Positions 17,793 to 26,838 of a DNA stretch of 64,000 bases are shown here, piece after piece; within the stretch, counting starts at the first letter, position 1; every line of letters begins with the position of its first letter. The DNA comes from Thiohalocapsa sp964524185 (GTDB lineage: Bacteria; Pseudomonadota; Gammaproteobacteria; Chromatiales; Chromatiaceae), in NCBI GenBank assembly GCA_964524185.1, contig CAZGCI010000006.1, forward strand, positions 11,883 through 75,882. The letters run 5' to 3'. The notes beneath the pieces were generated by a model. That model searched no databases, had not been told where the DNA came from, and worked only from the letters and a program-made list of their open reading frames with translations. The position numbers and the translations under genes were made by a program.

Positions 17793-20465
17793 ATGGCCCA
17801 GGCGCACATGACCCTCCACAACCCGAGCGCAGAGCCTAAGGCGGGCGGCGCTGACGGCCCCGGCAGCATCGCCGCCTACAAAGCCGAGCTCGCCCAGGCC
17901 CGCGCCGCGCTCTTCGAGCGCTACCACCAGGGCGAGCCCGTCACCGAGCTCGTCGGCCGCTGGAGTCGGGAGATCGACCGGCTCATCACCGCCGCTTGGC
18001 GGCGTTTCGTCCCGGAGGTAGAGACGGCAGCGATGGTGGCCGTCGGCGGCTATGGTCGCCGCGAGCTCCATCCGAGCTCCGACATCGATCTGCTGATCGT
18101 CGTGGGCGAGGACGCCGCTGAGCGGCTCGGCGACGTAATCGGCAGTCTCGTGATCTTCCTTTGGGACATTGGGCTGGAGATTGGTCACTCCGTGCGCACG
18201 GTCGCACAGTGCAAGCGCGAGGCGACCGATGACATCACCGTTGTGACCAACCTGCTGGAAGCCCGACTCATCGACGGCGATGTGGGGCTGTTCGAGCAGA
18301 TGCGCGCCGCGGTGGGCCCGGACAGCATCTGGCCCAGCGAGGCCTTCTTTGCGGCCAAGCGCGCGGAGCAGCGCAAGCGTCGCAACAAGTACGGCAACAC
18401 CGCCTACAACCTAGAGCCCAATATCAAAGAGAACCCGGGCGGGCTAAGGGACATCCAGATGATCGCCTGGGTGACCAAGCGCCATTTCGGTGCCGATAAC
18501 CTGCACCAGCTGGTGGACCAGGGCTTCCTCACCGAGACCGAGTACCTCGGGCTACGCGAGGGCCAAGCGCTGCTGTGGCGCATTCGATTTGCGCTGCACC
18601 GGCTCATGGGTCGGCGCGAGGATCGGCTGCTGTTCGACTATCAACGCACCCTCGCAGACGAGTTCGGCTTCGTGGACCAGGGCAATAATCTGGCCGTGGA
18701 GCAGTTCATGCAGCAGTACTACCGCGCTGTCATGGAGCTGAACCGGCTCAACGAGATGCTGATGCAGCTCTTTCAGGAGGCCATCCTCCTGCACGACCAG
18801 ATTGGCCCCCCGGTGCCCATCAATAAACGCTTCCAGGTCCGCAGCGGCTACCTGGAGGTGACCCATGCGCAGGTCTTCGCCCAGTCGCCCTTTGCGCTGT
18901 TGGAGATCTTCCTGGTGCTGCAACAGCATCCGGAGATCTTGGGCGTGCGCGCCAGCACCATCCGTCTTATCCGCGAGCACCGACACCGCATCGACGACGA
19001 CTTCCGCGAGGACGTTCGCGCACGCAGCCTGTTCATGGAAATCTTGCGCCAACCCCGTGGTGTCACGTCGGCACTGCGGCGCATGAACAATTATGGCGTG
19101 CTGGCAGCCTATATCCCGGTGTTCGCGAACATCGTCGGGCGCATGCAGTACGACCTGTTCCACGTCTACACGGTGGACGAGCACACGCTTCGGGTCTTGC
19201 GCAATCTACGGCGCTTCACCATTCCGGAGCATCACGGCGAGTTCCCGCTCTGCAGCGCAATCGCGCAGCGTATCCCCAAGTTGGAGCTGCTGTATCTTGC
19301 GGGCCTATTTCACGACATCGCCAAAGGCCGCGGCGGCGATCATTCCCTGCTGGGCGCCCGCGATGCCTGGGACTTCTGCCAGCTGCACTACCTCAGCGAG
19401 TACGACAGTCGGCTCGTCGCCTGGCTGGTAGAACACCACCTGCTGATGTCCATGACCGCGCAACGCAAGGACATCGCAGACCCGCTGGTTGTCCAAGCGT
19501 TCGCCGAGCACGTCACCGATGCAAACCGCCTGGACTACCTGTATCTGCTCACCGTAGCCGACGCCCGGGGCACCAATCCCAAGCGTTGGAATTCCTGGAA
19601 GAACGCGCTGCTGCGCGACCTCTATCAGGCCACTCGCCGGGCGCTGGCGCGGGGACTCGACAATCCGCAGGCCCAGGATGAGCTGATCGAGCAGAAGCAG
19701 CGCGAGGCCATGCGGCTGTTGGCCTACGAGGGCATCGACGCCGATGCCTGCCGCGATCTCTGGAGCGGCTTTGGCCTGGACTTCTTCACACCGAGCTCGC
19801 CCGAGGAGATCGCTTGGCAAACACACCGCATCTTGGCCACGCAGCCGGCAGACCTCCCGCTGGTGGTGATTCGCCCGCTGGCGTCGCGGGGCTGCACCGA
19901 GGTCTTTCTGCTCTCCCGTGACGAGAAGCACCTCTTTGTGCGCATCACCGCGCTGCTGGACCAGCGGGCGCTCAACATCATGGATGCGCGCATCACCACC
20001 ACCGATGACGGTTACGCCGTGAACGCCTTCCAGGTGCTGGGACCCGATCACTTGCCCATCGACCAGGGCGAGAGCACCGATGAGCTGCGTGCGCTCCTGC
20101 TCGGCGCGCTGCGCCGACCCGACGGCGAGCGCCCGGTGGTGAGCCGCCGCCTGCCCAGGGCGCACCGTCACTTCGCAGTGGAGACGCGGGTGAGCTTCGC
20201 TGAGGACCCCCGCAATCGCCGCACCATGATGCGGCTCACCACCCTAGACCGCCCCGGGCTGCTCGCGGAGATCGGCGCCGTCTTCGAGGCCTGCGACATT
20301 CGGCTACAGAGTGCCAAGATCGCTACCGTTGGGGCGGAGGTGGACGACGTATTCTTCATCTCCACTCAGGATGGCGCACCCATCACCAGCGAAGCAGCGC
20401 TGACGTGCCTGCGGCAACAGATCCACGACCGACTGGAGAGCGGCACCGACGCCCTGGAACATTGA
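17793..20465 (+). CDS. glnD: PII uridylyltransferase / uridylyl-removing enzyme
   Basis: GlnD senses glutamine and uridylylates or deuridylylates PII, setting nitrogen control. The 890-aa protein has the expected four parts: a nucleotidyltransferase domain (GGYGRRELHPSSDIDLLIVV near residues 86-105), a linker, an HD hydrolase domain (LFHDIAKGRGGDHS near residue 510) and two C-terminal ACT domains (about 700-775 and 810-885) that bind glutamine. Given the nifL-rnf region at the other end of the window, it probably feeds the nitrogen-fixation cascade. Confidence 0.97.
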   Translation: MAQAHMTLHNPSAEPKAGGADGPGSIAAYKAELAQARAALFERYHQGEPVTELVGRWSREIDRLITAAWRRFVPEVETAAMVAVGGYGRRELHPSSDIDLLIVVGEDAAERLGDVIGSLVIFLWDIGLEIGHSVRTVAQCKREATDDITVVTNLLEARLIDGDVGLFEQMRAAVGPDSIWPSEAFFAAKRAEQRKRRNKYGNTAYNLEPNIKENPGGLRDIQMIAWVTKRHFGADNLHQLVDQGFLTETEYLGLREGQALLWRIRFALHRLMGRREDRLLFDYQRTLADEFGFVDQGNNLAVEQFMQQYYRAVMELNRLNEMLMQLFQEAILLHDQIGPPVPINKRFQVRSGYLEVTHAQVFAQSPFALLEIFLVLQQHPEILGVRASTIRLIREHRHRIDDDFREDVRARSLFMEILRQPRGVTSALRRMNNYGVLAAYIPVFANIVGRMQYDLFHVYTVDEHTLRVLRNLRRFTIPEHHGEFPLCSAIAQRIPKLELLYLAGLFHDIAKGRGGDHSLLGARDAWDFCQLHYLSEYDSRLVAWLVEHHLLMSMTAQRKDIADPLVVQAFAEHVTDANRLDYLYLLTVADARGTNPKRWNSWKNALLRDLYQATRRALARGLDNPQAQDELIEQKQREAMRLLAYEGIDADACRDLWSGFGLDFFTPSSPEEIAWQTHRILATQPADLPLVVIRPLASRGCTEVFLLSRDEKHLFVRITALLDQRALNIMDARITTTDDGYAVNAFQVLGPDHLPIDQGESTDELRALLLGALRRPDGERPVVSRRLPRAHRHFAVETRVSFAEDPRNRRTMMRLTTLDRPGLLAEIGAVFEACDIRLQSAKIATVGAEVDDVFFISTQDGAPITSEAALTCLRQQIHDRLESGTDALEH

Positions 20466-20530
20466 CGGCGCGTGCCGCCTGTCCTAAAACCGACCACTAG
20501 CTAGAACTGATTGGAAGCAACACGGCCAGT

Positions 20531-21232
20531 ATGGCCTTAGATCCCCGACAGACGCCGCCCAACATCACTGCCTCACAGCCCGCGGGACGCCATGCTGGGC
20601 AAAAGCGCGGGCAACGACGTCGGGGCAATCGCGCGTTGCGGTTGTCCGCAGGCGCCATGGCGGTGCTGGCCGTCTTTCCGGCCGCCGTGGCCTTGGGCCA
20701 GACGACACCACAAGGCGTCGGCACCGCGCTCGAAACCCAACCGGAGTCGACGGAGGTGCCGCAGGCGGTGCCAGCGGGCACCGATGGGCCGCCCCCGTCA
20801 CCTGCCCAGAGTGCTACGCAGCCTCGCCCCCAATCCTCGGTGCACGACACCGGCCCCCCACAGGACGTGGTGCCGCGCTGGCTGGAGGCTGTGCGGGCGC
20901 AACGGCAGGCGCTGCAGGAGGATCGACGGGCCCAGCACCAAGCGCGGCGCCGCGCACTGGACCCCATGGGCACGGCACGCCAGGAGGCCCTGGAACAGGC
21001 ATTCCAGCGCCGTCGACAAGAGATGCGCGCCATGATCGATCAGGAGCGTCGGTTGTTTCTCAATTTCGGCCCCTGGCTCAATCCCCTGCCGTCCTCGCCG
21101 GGCATCTCCCCGCCCTCGCTGCCACCTGCACAGGGCGCGCCTGCACAGTCCGAACGGCCCGAGAACACCCCACCTGCGCCCGCCTATGAGCTCCCGGAGT
21201 GGGACAACGGCTGGTATTTCCAAGGCTGGTAG
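20531..21232 (+). CDS. Proline-rich secreted protein of unknown function
   Basis: I do not recognise this 233-aa protein. It has a basic N-terminal tail (about 37 residues) followed by a hydrophobic segment (LSAGAMAVLAVFPAAVALGQ) that reads as a signal peptide or anchor. A long Pro/Gln/Thr-rich stretch and a charged helix (about 115-175, rich in Arg, Gln and Glu, coiled-coil-like) follow. A second Pro-rich part ends in aromatic residues (EWDNGWYFQGW). It is probably periplasmic or surface-linked. It lies 65 bp after glnD on the same strand. Confidence 0.65.
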   Translation: MALDPRQTPPNITASQPAGRHAGQKRGQRRRGNRALRLSAGAMAVLAVFPAAVALGQTTPQGVGTALETQPESTEVPQAVPAGTDGPPPSPAQSATQPRPQSSVHDTGPPQDVVPRWLEAVRAQRQALQEDRRAQHQARRRALDPMGTARQEALEQAFQRRRQEMRAMIDQERRLFLNFGPWLNPLPSSPGISPPSLPPAQGAPAQSERPENTPPAPAYELPEWDNGWYFQGW

Positions 21233-21365
21233 CAAGCAAGCCCTGGGCGGGGGCTGCACCTCACGCAGCAGCTCGGTGCTGCCGCCAGCCCGGTGCAGCG
21301 ACGACGTCAGGTCGCCGCGTTCGCGCACGGCCGGTCCCCCGTATTCGACCCTGCCACCCGCCGGC

Positions 21366-21432
21366 GCCTGACACACGACGCGGCGTGGAACACTGGACGC
21401 ATCTGCAACGTCTAGCGTGGTCTAGCAATCTA
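21366..21432 (+). repeat. Dispersed 68-bp repeat, copy A
   Basis: One of four copies of an intergenic repeat with core ACGACGCGGCGTGGAA, then CTGCAA, then GCAATCTA. Its last three bases (CTA) form the stop codon of the minus-strand gene at 21430. Copy D (23638-23706) is its inverted partner across the two-gene unit. Confidence 0.8.
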
Positions 21433-22020
21433 GTCCGCCGTCGTCTGACGCTCCCGGTGGTTATTCGGCTTCGTCCCTCTATCGGCGGTGAGGATCGGCA
21501 GATCCGGCTGCGCATAGACCAGCTTCTCGGCTTGCTTCTGCTCACGGGCTCGGATGAGCTTCTCCTGCCGGGATCTGACCCCGTAGCCGAGGGCCGCGCC
21601 ACCTGCGGCGGAGATGGTGAGCAAGCCCAGGGTCATGAGCTGCGCGAACATGAGCGCGACGCCCACGCCGACGGTGCCGCCGACGGCCAGGCCGGTTTTG
21701 AGCGTCGCGCCGCCGGAGCTGCGCTTGCGCTGCCTCGCGAGCTTGGCCTTATCTTTTTCTGCCTGGACCCGCAGCTTCTCGCGTTCGCGGGCGTGCCGCT
21801 TGTGCTGACGCGCCATCGCATGCTCCTTGACGCTGCCGATCACGGAGTCGAACCACAGCGCCACCAGCACCCCAAGCGTGAGAGCGAGCGCCCCGAACAG
21901 CCAGGCGGTCTGTTCGAGGTCCGTCATCAGCGCCGTGTAGGTCAGCAGCGCCGTGGCCACCTGTAACAGCAGGATGCCGATGAGGAACTTAAAAATGCCG
22001 CCGATGCGTGGTCCGAGCAT
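21430..22020 (-). CDS. Membrane protein with charged coiled coil, unknown function
   Basis: I do not recognise this 196-aa protein. It starts MLGPRIGGIFKFLIGILLLQ with two hydrophobic helices (about residues 9-30 and 40-60). A very basic coiled-coil segment (about 70-105, rich in Lys, Arg and Glu) follows, then two more hydrophobic segments (about 112-150) and a hydrophilic tail. GGAG precedes ATG 22020; the open frame extends further upstream but overlaps the neighbouring lipoprotein gene. It lies 16 bp after that gene, so the two form an operon, and repeats A and D bracket the pair. Confidence 0.75.
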   Translation of the reverse strand: MLGPRIGGIFKFLIGILLLQVATALLTYTALMTDLEQTAWLFGALALTLGVLVALWFDSVIGSVKEHAMARQHKRHAREREKLRVQAEKDKAKLARQRKRSSGGATLKTGLAVGGTVGVGVALMFAQLMTLGLLTISAAGGAALGYGVRSRQEKLIRAREQKQAEKLVYAQPDLPILTADRGTKPNNHRERQTTAD

Positions 22021-22036
22021 GGCTTGCTCCCGCCGC

Positions 22037-23437
22037 TCAGCGGCCCGATTGAATGGTGGCGAGGCGCACACCCGCCACACGCGTGTGCAGACCGGGCCCC
22101 GTTGGCCGACTGAGCGCTGGACTGCCCAGCATGAACACCCAGTCTTCGCCCGCCGGTGGCGCCGCCGCCGAGGGGTCGATGGTTCGGTCTGGGAACATGC
22201 CGATGAGCCGCCCGCGCACCGCATGCAGGCTCTCCGCGCGGCCTGCTGCCTCCGCCGCGATCGCACGGTCATAGGCGTCGACGACGCTGTAGAGATACTC
22301 CGGCCCGATCGCGCTGAGGTCCACGATCATGCGCGGTGCCTGCAGACTACCGGGCACGAACCGGGGCTCCAAGCTGGACACGAGGAAAGGTCCTGGCGCC
22401 GTCGCCAGCCGCACCGCCAGCGCCGGCTGTCCGGCCCGACGCAGATACTCGGCAAGGCGCAGCCGCATGGCCGCGGACAGGTCCGGACTGCTGCGCTGCT
22501 CAAGTGCGGCGTCCGCCCGCCCGGCGTGCACCGGCACGAGGAAGGTATGAGCAAGCGCGACCGGTCCGCCGCCGTCGGGACCCGCCGCCAACACATAGGT
22601 CTCAATCACCCGCAAGAGTTCGCGATGGGTAGCCAGGCGCTGCGCATCGCCACCCGCAGCGTCTCCGCCTACGCCGTGCAGGATATAGGTGTAGATGCCG
22701 TAGCCGGGCTGCGCGTTACCGACAAGCTCCTCCACACTCGTGGCGCCGCGCTCGCTTGCGCCGGCGTCACTGCGCAACGGGAAGTAGACCAGCGCATAGT
22801 CGCCGTCACCAGGCGCCATGGATGGCAGCACGCCGCCGCCAAGGGCGGCCCGCTCGCGGCCTGCACGCAGCAGCCCCTTGGTCGCGGCACGCTCCACGAC
22901 GAGCGCTGACGCGTCGCCTGTGAGCACCACGGCGCGATCGATGATCGCTGTGGCCGCCTCCGCACCGTGCAGCGCCACCATCTCCGTCACAATCTCTGCG
23001 AGATCGCCGCAGCGGCCGATGATCAGAGCATCTACGGCCTGTGCGGGATCTACGCCGTCGGCCTGCAGGTCCGCCACCAAGGCCCGCAGCAGAGACCCCT
23101 CGGTCACCCCATCCGGCCTGCTTGTGCAACGCTCAGCCACCGACTGGCGCAGCACCGGGTCCCCCGCAGGCAAGCCAGCGTCCCCAGCGTCGAGGGCGGC
23201 GCCGCCCGCCGGCAGCCCGGCAATTACATCACCCGTCGGGGGCCAATGCGGTGTTGCGGGCAAATCCGCGCCGGGCCTGGCGGCGGTCTCACCAATGGCC
23301 GCGTCATCGGTTTCCATCGCGGCCACATCCTCCACATAAGGCGCCCGCAGCTCACTGCCGGCACCGCCCCTCGGCTGCGCGCAAGCCGCAAGCAGCAGCA
23401 TGGCCACAGACAGCAAGATGGTGACATATGGGGACAT
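22037..23437 (-). CDS. Lipoprotein of unknown function
   Basis: This 466-aa protein starts with a lipoprotein signal (MLLLAACAQP, with a lipobox LAAC giving Cys as first mature residue). No catalytic signature that I know is visible. The middle is helical and Ala-rich (about 110-220). A segment with YALVYFPLRSD and GYGIYTYILHGVG (about 230-280) looks like a beta core. Later parts contain RLRLAEYLRRAGQPALAVRLA, which is TPR-like. The lipid anchor puts it in the outer or inner membrane facing the periplasm. It is operonic with the membrane protein at 21430-22020. Confidence 0.75.
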   Translation of the reverse strand: MSPYVTILLSVAMLLLAACAQPRGGAGSELRAPYVEDVAAMETDDAAIGETAARPGADLPATPHWPPTGDVIAGLPAGGAALDAGDAGLPAGDPVLRQSVAERCTSRPDGVTEGSLLRALVADLQADGVDPAQAVDALIIGRCGDLAEIVTEMVALHGAEAATAIIDRAVVLTGDASALVVERAATKGLLRAGRERAALGGGVLPSMAPGDGDYALVYFPLRSDAGASERGATSVEELVGNAQPGYGIYTYILHGVGGDAAGGDAQRLATHRELLRVIETYVLAAGPDGGGPVALAHTFLVPVHAGRADAALEQRSSPDLSAAMRLRLAEYLRRAGQPALAVRLATAPGPFLVSSLEPRFVPGSLQAPRMIVDLSAIGPEYLYSVVDAYDRAIAAEAAGRAESLHAVRGRLIGMFPDRTIDPSAAAPPAGEDWVFMLGSPALSRPTGPGLHTRVAGVRLATIQSGR

Positions 23438-23964
23438 GGCGTCGGCTAGGCGATGATGAGAACGGCGCTGCGCCCGCAGAACGGGCCTGCGCTCAGCGGC
23501 TGAGAACACCCTACGCTGGCCGCAGGGATGGACGCACGCGCCCGCATCGCGCGCGACCCCGTACAGCCTCGCAGACGACGATCATAACGGACTCTAACCA
23601 ATGCCAGCACCGTCGCAGCCCCTCCGCCTGTGGCACCCTAGATTGCTTGACCGCACCAGATGTTTGCAGAGGCGTCAAACTTCCCACGCCGCGTCGTGTG
23701 CCAGGCACCGGCAGGAGGCAAGGCCGAGGGCCGAGGCTCCAGGCGCAGCCGCTGGCACTCGAACGCAGATCACGGAACCGCGTCGCGGGGCTGGCCACGA
23801 CACGGTTGCCGGCCCTTGCCCTCGGGCGCGTCAGACCCACCTCCCTCCGCTGACCCCCTTGTGCGGGCGACGTCATTGCACGGTGGCGACCCCGGCGGGT
23901 GTCGCCCACAAAACAACTTGCCGGGCGCGAGCCCGAGCCCGAGCTGCCACGCTCCTTTGCAGAC
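23438..23964. other. Spacer of 527 bp holding repeat copy D
   Basis: No credible gene is present between the divergent lipoprotein and DUF938 genes. The one recognisable element is copy D of the dispersed 68-bp repeat (23638-23706). Open frames across it lack normal codon use for this genome. Confidence 0.5.
23638..23706 (-). repeat. Dispersed 68-bp repeat, copy D
   Basis: Read on the minus strand it gives GCCTGGCACACGACGCGG, then GACGCCTCTGCAAACATC, ending GCAATCTA. It is inverted relative to copy A and lies upstream of the lipoprotein/membrane-protein operon. Confidence 0.8.
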
Positions 23965-24567
23965 ATGGACAAGCCCTATTCCCCTGCGTGCGATGAAAAC
24001 AAGGCACCCATCCTCGCAGTATTGACGCCATTGTTTGCCGACCGCCAGCATGTGCTGGAGATCGGCGCTGGCACCGGCCAACACGCGGCGCATTTCGCGC
24101 CGGCGTTGCCACACCTCACCTGGCAGACCAGCGACATTGCCGCCCACTTGCCGGGCATCGGCCTATGGATCGAAGAGGCACGCCAACCGAACCTGCCGCC
24201 GGCCATCGAGCTGGACGTCGGCAGCCACTGGCCGGAGCCCGACCCGGGAGCCGCATTCGACGCGGTATACAGCGCCAACACGGCCCACATCATGTCTTGG
24301 GCCCAGGTCGAGTGCCTGTTCGCCGGGGTCGGTGCCCTGCTGCCGGCCGGTGCGCCCTTCGCTCTGTACGGGCCCTTCAGTCAAGGCGGACGCCACACGA
24401 GCCAGAGCAACGCGGACTTCGACCGCATGCTGCGCGCCCGCGACCCGTTGTCGGGCGTGCGGGATCTCGATGACCTGACGCGCCTTGCCGACGCTGCTGG
24501 CCTCGCGCTCGATGACGACATCGCCATGCCCGTCAACAACCGTACGCTAATCTGGCGCAAGCGTTGA
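23965..24567 (+). CDS. DUF938 SAM-dependent methyltransferase-like protein
   Basis: This 200-aa class I methyltransferase fold begins MDKPYSPACDENKAPILAVL and carries motif I VLEIGAGTGQHAAHF (residues about 29-43). The VYSANTAHIMSW and LYGPFSQGGRHTSQSNADFD segments are hallmarks of the DUF938 family. The substrate is unknown. ATG 23965 fits the family start; the upstream extension is Pro/Glu-rich. DUF427 and YbaK genes follow on the same strand with short gaps, suggesting a transcription unit. Confidence 0.88.
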   Translation: MDKPYSPACDENKAPILAVLTPLFADRQHVLEIGAGTGQHAAHFAPALPHLTWQTSDIAAHLPGIGLWIEEARQPNLPPAIELDVGSHWPEPDPGAAFDAVYSANTAHIMSWAQVECLFAGVGALLPAGAPFALYGPFSQGGRHTSQSNADFDRMLRARDPLSGVRDLDDLTRLADAAGLALDDDIAMPVNNRTLIWRKR

Positions 24568-24621
24568 AGCAGAACCCCCTCGCCGGCACCCGCGGCCGCG
24601 TCAAGCCCCCAGAGGATCACC

Positions 24622-25176
24622 ATGAGCATCGACCGCAACAGCCTTGACCAGGCCCGCGCCGCGTGGCGCTGGCGCGGACAACAGCGCCCGCCATTTGCCA
24701 TTGTGCCAAGTCCCAGCCAAGAGTCCGTCTGGGACTACCCGCGCCCGCCCGCCTACGTCCCAGACACCCGCCACATTCAGATCGATGCCGGTGACAAACC
24801 GCTGGCGCGAACCAACCGCGCCATCAGGGTGCTGGAGACCGGCAGTGCGCCCACCTTTTATGTGCCGCCGGAGTCGGTGGACATGGCCCTCTTGACACCC
24901 TCGACTCGCCACACCTTTTGCGAGTGGAAGGGACGCGCCGAGTACTTCCACGTCGAGGGCAGCGCCGGGCGCATCGAGAACGCCGTTTGGCGTTATCCAG
25001 ATGCGTTTGACGACGCGGCGTCCATCGCCGGTTGGTTTGCCTGCTACCCATCGCTGCTGCGTTGCCGCGTGGACGGCGAGCCCGTGCGCGCCCAGGCCGG
25101 CGGCTACTACGGCGGCTGGATCACCGACGACATCGTTGGGCCATGCAAGGGCGAGCCCGGCACGGGGCATTGGTAG
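24622..25176 (+). CDS. DUF427 domain protein
   Basis: The 184-aa protein matches DUF427: a small beta-rich fold with TFYVPPESVDMALLTPS, FCEWKGRAEYFHVEG and the terminal GYYGGWITDDIVGPCKGEPG motif. The biochemical function is unknown. It lies 54 bp after the DUF938 gene and 17 bp before the YbaK gene. Confidence 0.9.
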   Translation: MSIDRNSLDQARAAWRWRGQQRPPFAIVPSPSQESVWDYPRPPAYVPDTRHIQIDAGDKPLARTNRAIRVLETGSAPTFYVPPESVDMALLTPSTRHTFCEWKGRAEYFHVEGSAGRIENAVWRYPDAFDDAASIAGWFACYPSLLRCRVDGEPVRAQAGGYYGGWITDDIVGPCKGEPGTGHW

Positions 25177-25193
25177 GGGTCCGGTAGGCTCCC

Positions 25194-25676
25194 GTGGTAA
25201 AGCGCGCGCCGGTCACGCCAGCGGTGCGGGTGCTGCGTGCCGCGGGGGTCGCCTTTGACGACTATCCTTACGTCTACCAGGCGGGCGGCACCGCCGAAGT
25301 CGCCGCCCAGCTCGGCCTGGATGAGCACCGGGTGATCAAGACGCTGATCCTGGAGGACGACGGCGGCAGGCCGTTGGTGATGCTGATGCACGGCGATCGC
25401 GAGGTCGCCACCGGCCGGCTTGCCAAGGCCATCGGCGTCAAACGCGTGCAGCCCTGTGCCCCCAACATCGCGGACAAGCATTCCGGCTACCAGGTGGGCG
25501 GCACCTCACCCTTCGGCACCCGCACCCGGATGCCCGTGTATTGCGAGCGCTCCATCAGCGCACTGCCGCAGCTCTACATCAACGGCGGCAAGCGCGGCTA
25601 CATCATCCGGCTGGCCACTCCAGACCTGCTGCGCGTGCTGCAGCCCACGCTGCTCGAGACTGCGCAGCCGAGCTAA
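25194..25676 (+). CDS. ybaK: YbaK/EbsC-type aminoacyl-tRNA deacylase
   Basis: YbaK proteins hydrolyse mischarged Cys-tRNA(Pro). The 160-aa protein shows the family pattern: TPAVRVLRAAGVAFDDYPY, EVAAQLGLDEHRVIKTLIL with the conserved Lys, and GYQVGGTSPFGTRTRMPVY with the GGxxPFG loop. It starts with GTG 25194, which follows closely on the DUF427 stop. It acts in the cytoplasm. Confidence 0.9.
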   Translation: MVKRAPVTPAVRVLRAAGVAFDDYPYVYQAGGTAEVAAQLGLDEHRVIKTLILEDDGGRPLVMLMHGDREVATGRLAKAIGVKRVQPCAPNIADKHSGYQVGGTSPFGTRTRMPVYCERSISALPQLYINGGKRGYIIRLATPDLLRVLQPTLLETAQPS

Positions 25677-25700
25677 GCGCTCGTGTTGAAAGCCGTCGGT

Positions 25701-26727
25701 CTACGGCGCCGCCACCGGCGCCGTGGCGCGCGCGGCGAGGCTCCGTGGCCGCTGCCAGGGCAAACGCGGCAGTAGGCGCCGGAGTCCAGCCAGATCTGCA
25801 CGGCGCAGCACCAGGCCGCTGCCGTCACAGGGGTACAGCCGAACCTCGTCCAGGCCGCCCTGCCGCAACATCGCCGGCAGTGGCGTGAGCCATCTGTCCA
25901 GTTGTTCCGCGGCGCCGGCCCAGGCCGCCGTATCGTGGTCCTCGAGGGCGTCGTTCAGGCCGTCCTGGACGGCGAGCACACGCCCGTTCGAGGCGGCCAG
26001 CAGCGCGGACAGCTCGGCGCTGGGCGTGGCGGTGATGCCCGCGGCCAGCGCCAAGCCCCGCAGCAGCGGCGCGGCGCCGAGGGCGGCGACCGGCGCCCCC
26101 GCAAGCGGCTCCCAGCACCCGCCGCCCCAGCACCAGAGGCCGTTGATCGCAGGTCGGCCCGCGGCCNNNNNNNNNNACGTCGTGCTGGAAGAGCAGCATC
26201 TCGGCCTCGCTCATGAGCGCGGCCCAGCGGCCGGCATCAGCTCCCGCCGGCAAGTGGCCGTCGATGTGCTGGCCGGACACCCGCGGCAGCGGTGTCGTCT
26301 CCAGCGCCGGCGGCGCGTCACAGTGCAGATACCATCGGTCTGCCGCATGCGCCCGCACATGCAGGCCGTCTCCGCCGAAGTGCCGGTTCAGGGCGGAAAC
26401 CAGCGCATCGGCCTCGGCACGACTGATGCCGAGGTGATGACCATCGAACAGCCGCAGCAGATCCCGGTCCGGGCGCAGATGCACCGGATCGGCGTGCAGC
26501 CACCAGCCGGTCTTATCCCAGGCCGGATCCTCTGCGGCGAGTGCATAGGGCGCGCTCGCCACGGCAGCGAAGCGCTCCAGCAGCACCGTGGACACATCCG
26601 CACCGGCGGTGCCCGGCGCCGGCGTGCTGCGATGCAGCAGCAGATCGAGCGTCGGGGTCTGCGGTGCCCACTCCAACGGCGGCACCGGGCCGAGGAGGCC
26701 GGGGATGACAAGTTCCAGGATGCTCAA
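25701..26727 (-). CDS. RpfE-like conserved protein, broken by an assembly gap
   Basis: The gene starts MSILELVIPGLLGP and carries DPVHLRPDRDLLRLFDG and AEMLLFQHD, typical of proteins annotated as RpfE-type regulatory protein or phosphoglycerate-mutase-like, often next to recJ. Ten N at 26167-26176 interrupt it. After the gap the family sequence continues (PAINGLWCWGGGCWEP) in another frame, so the true gap length differs from ten. The C-terminal half runs to the stop at 25701. It is a single gene of about 340 aa, not two. It lies 111 bp from prfC on the same strand. Confidence 0.75.
26167..26176. other. Assembly gap (10 N)
   Basis: Ten N inside the RpfE-like gene. The reading frame does not match across it, so the length is a placeholder. 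Confidence 0.98.
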
Positions 26728-26838
26728 AATGGATTCAGTTTGATGGGATTCAGTTTGACGGGTGACCTGTGCAAGCGACGCGGGTGTACGCCACCGGCAG
26801 ACAACGTCGAGCTCAAACCCCGAAGGACAACCGGCGCG

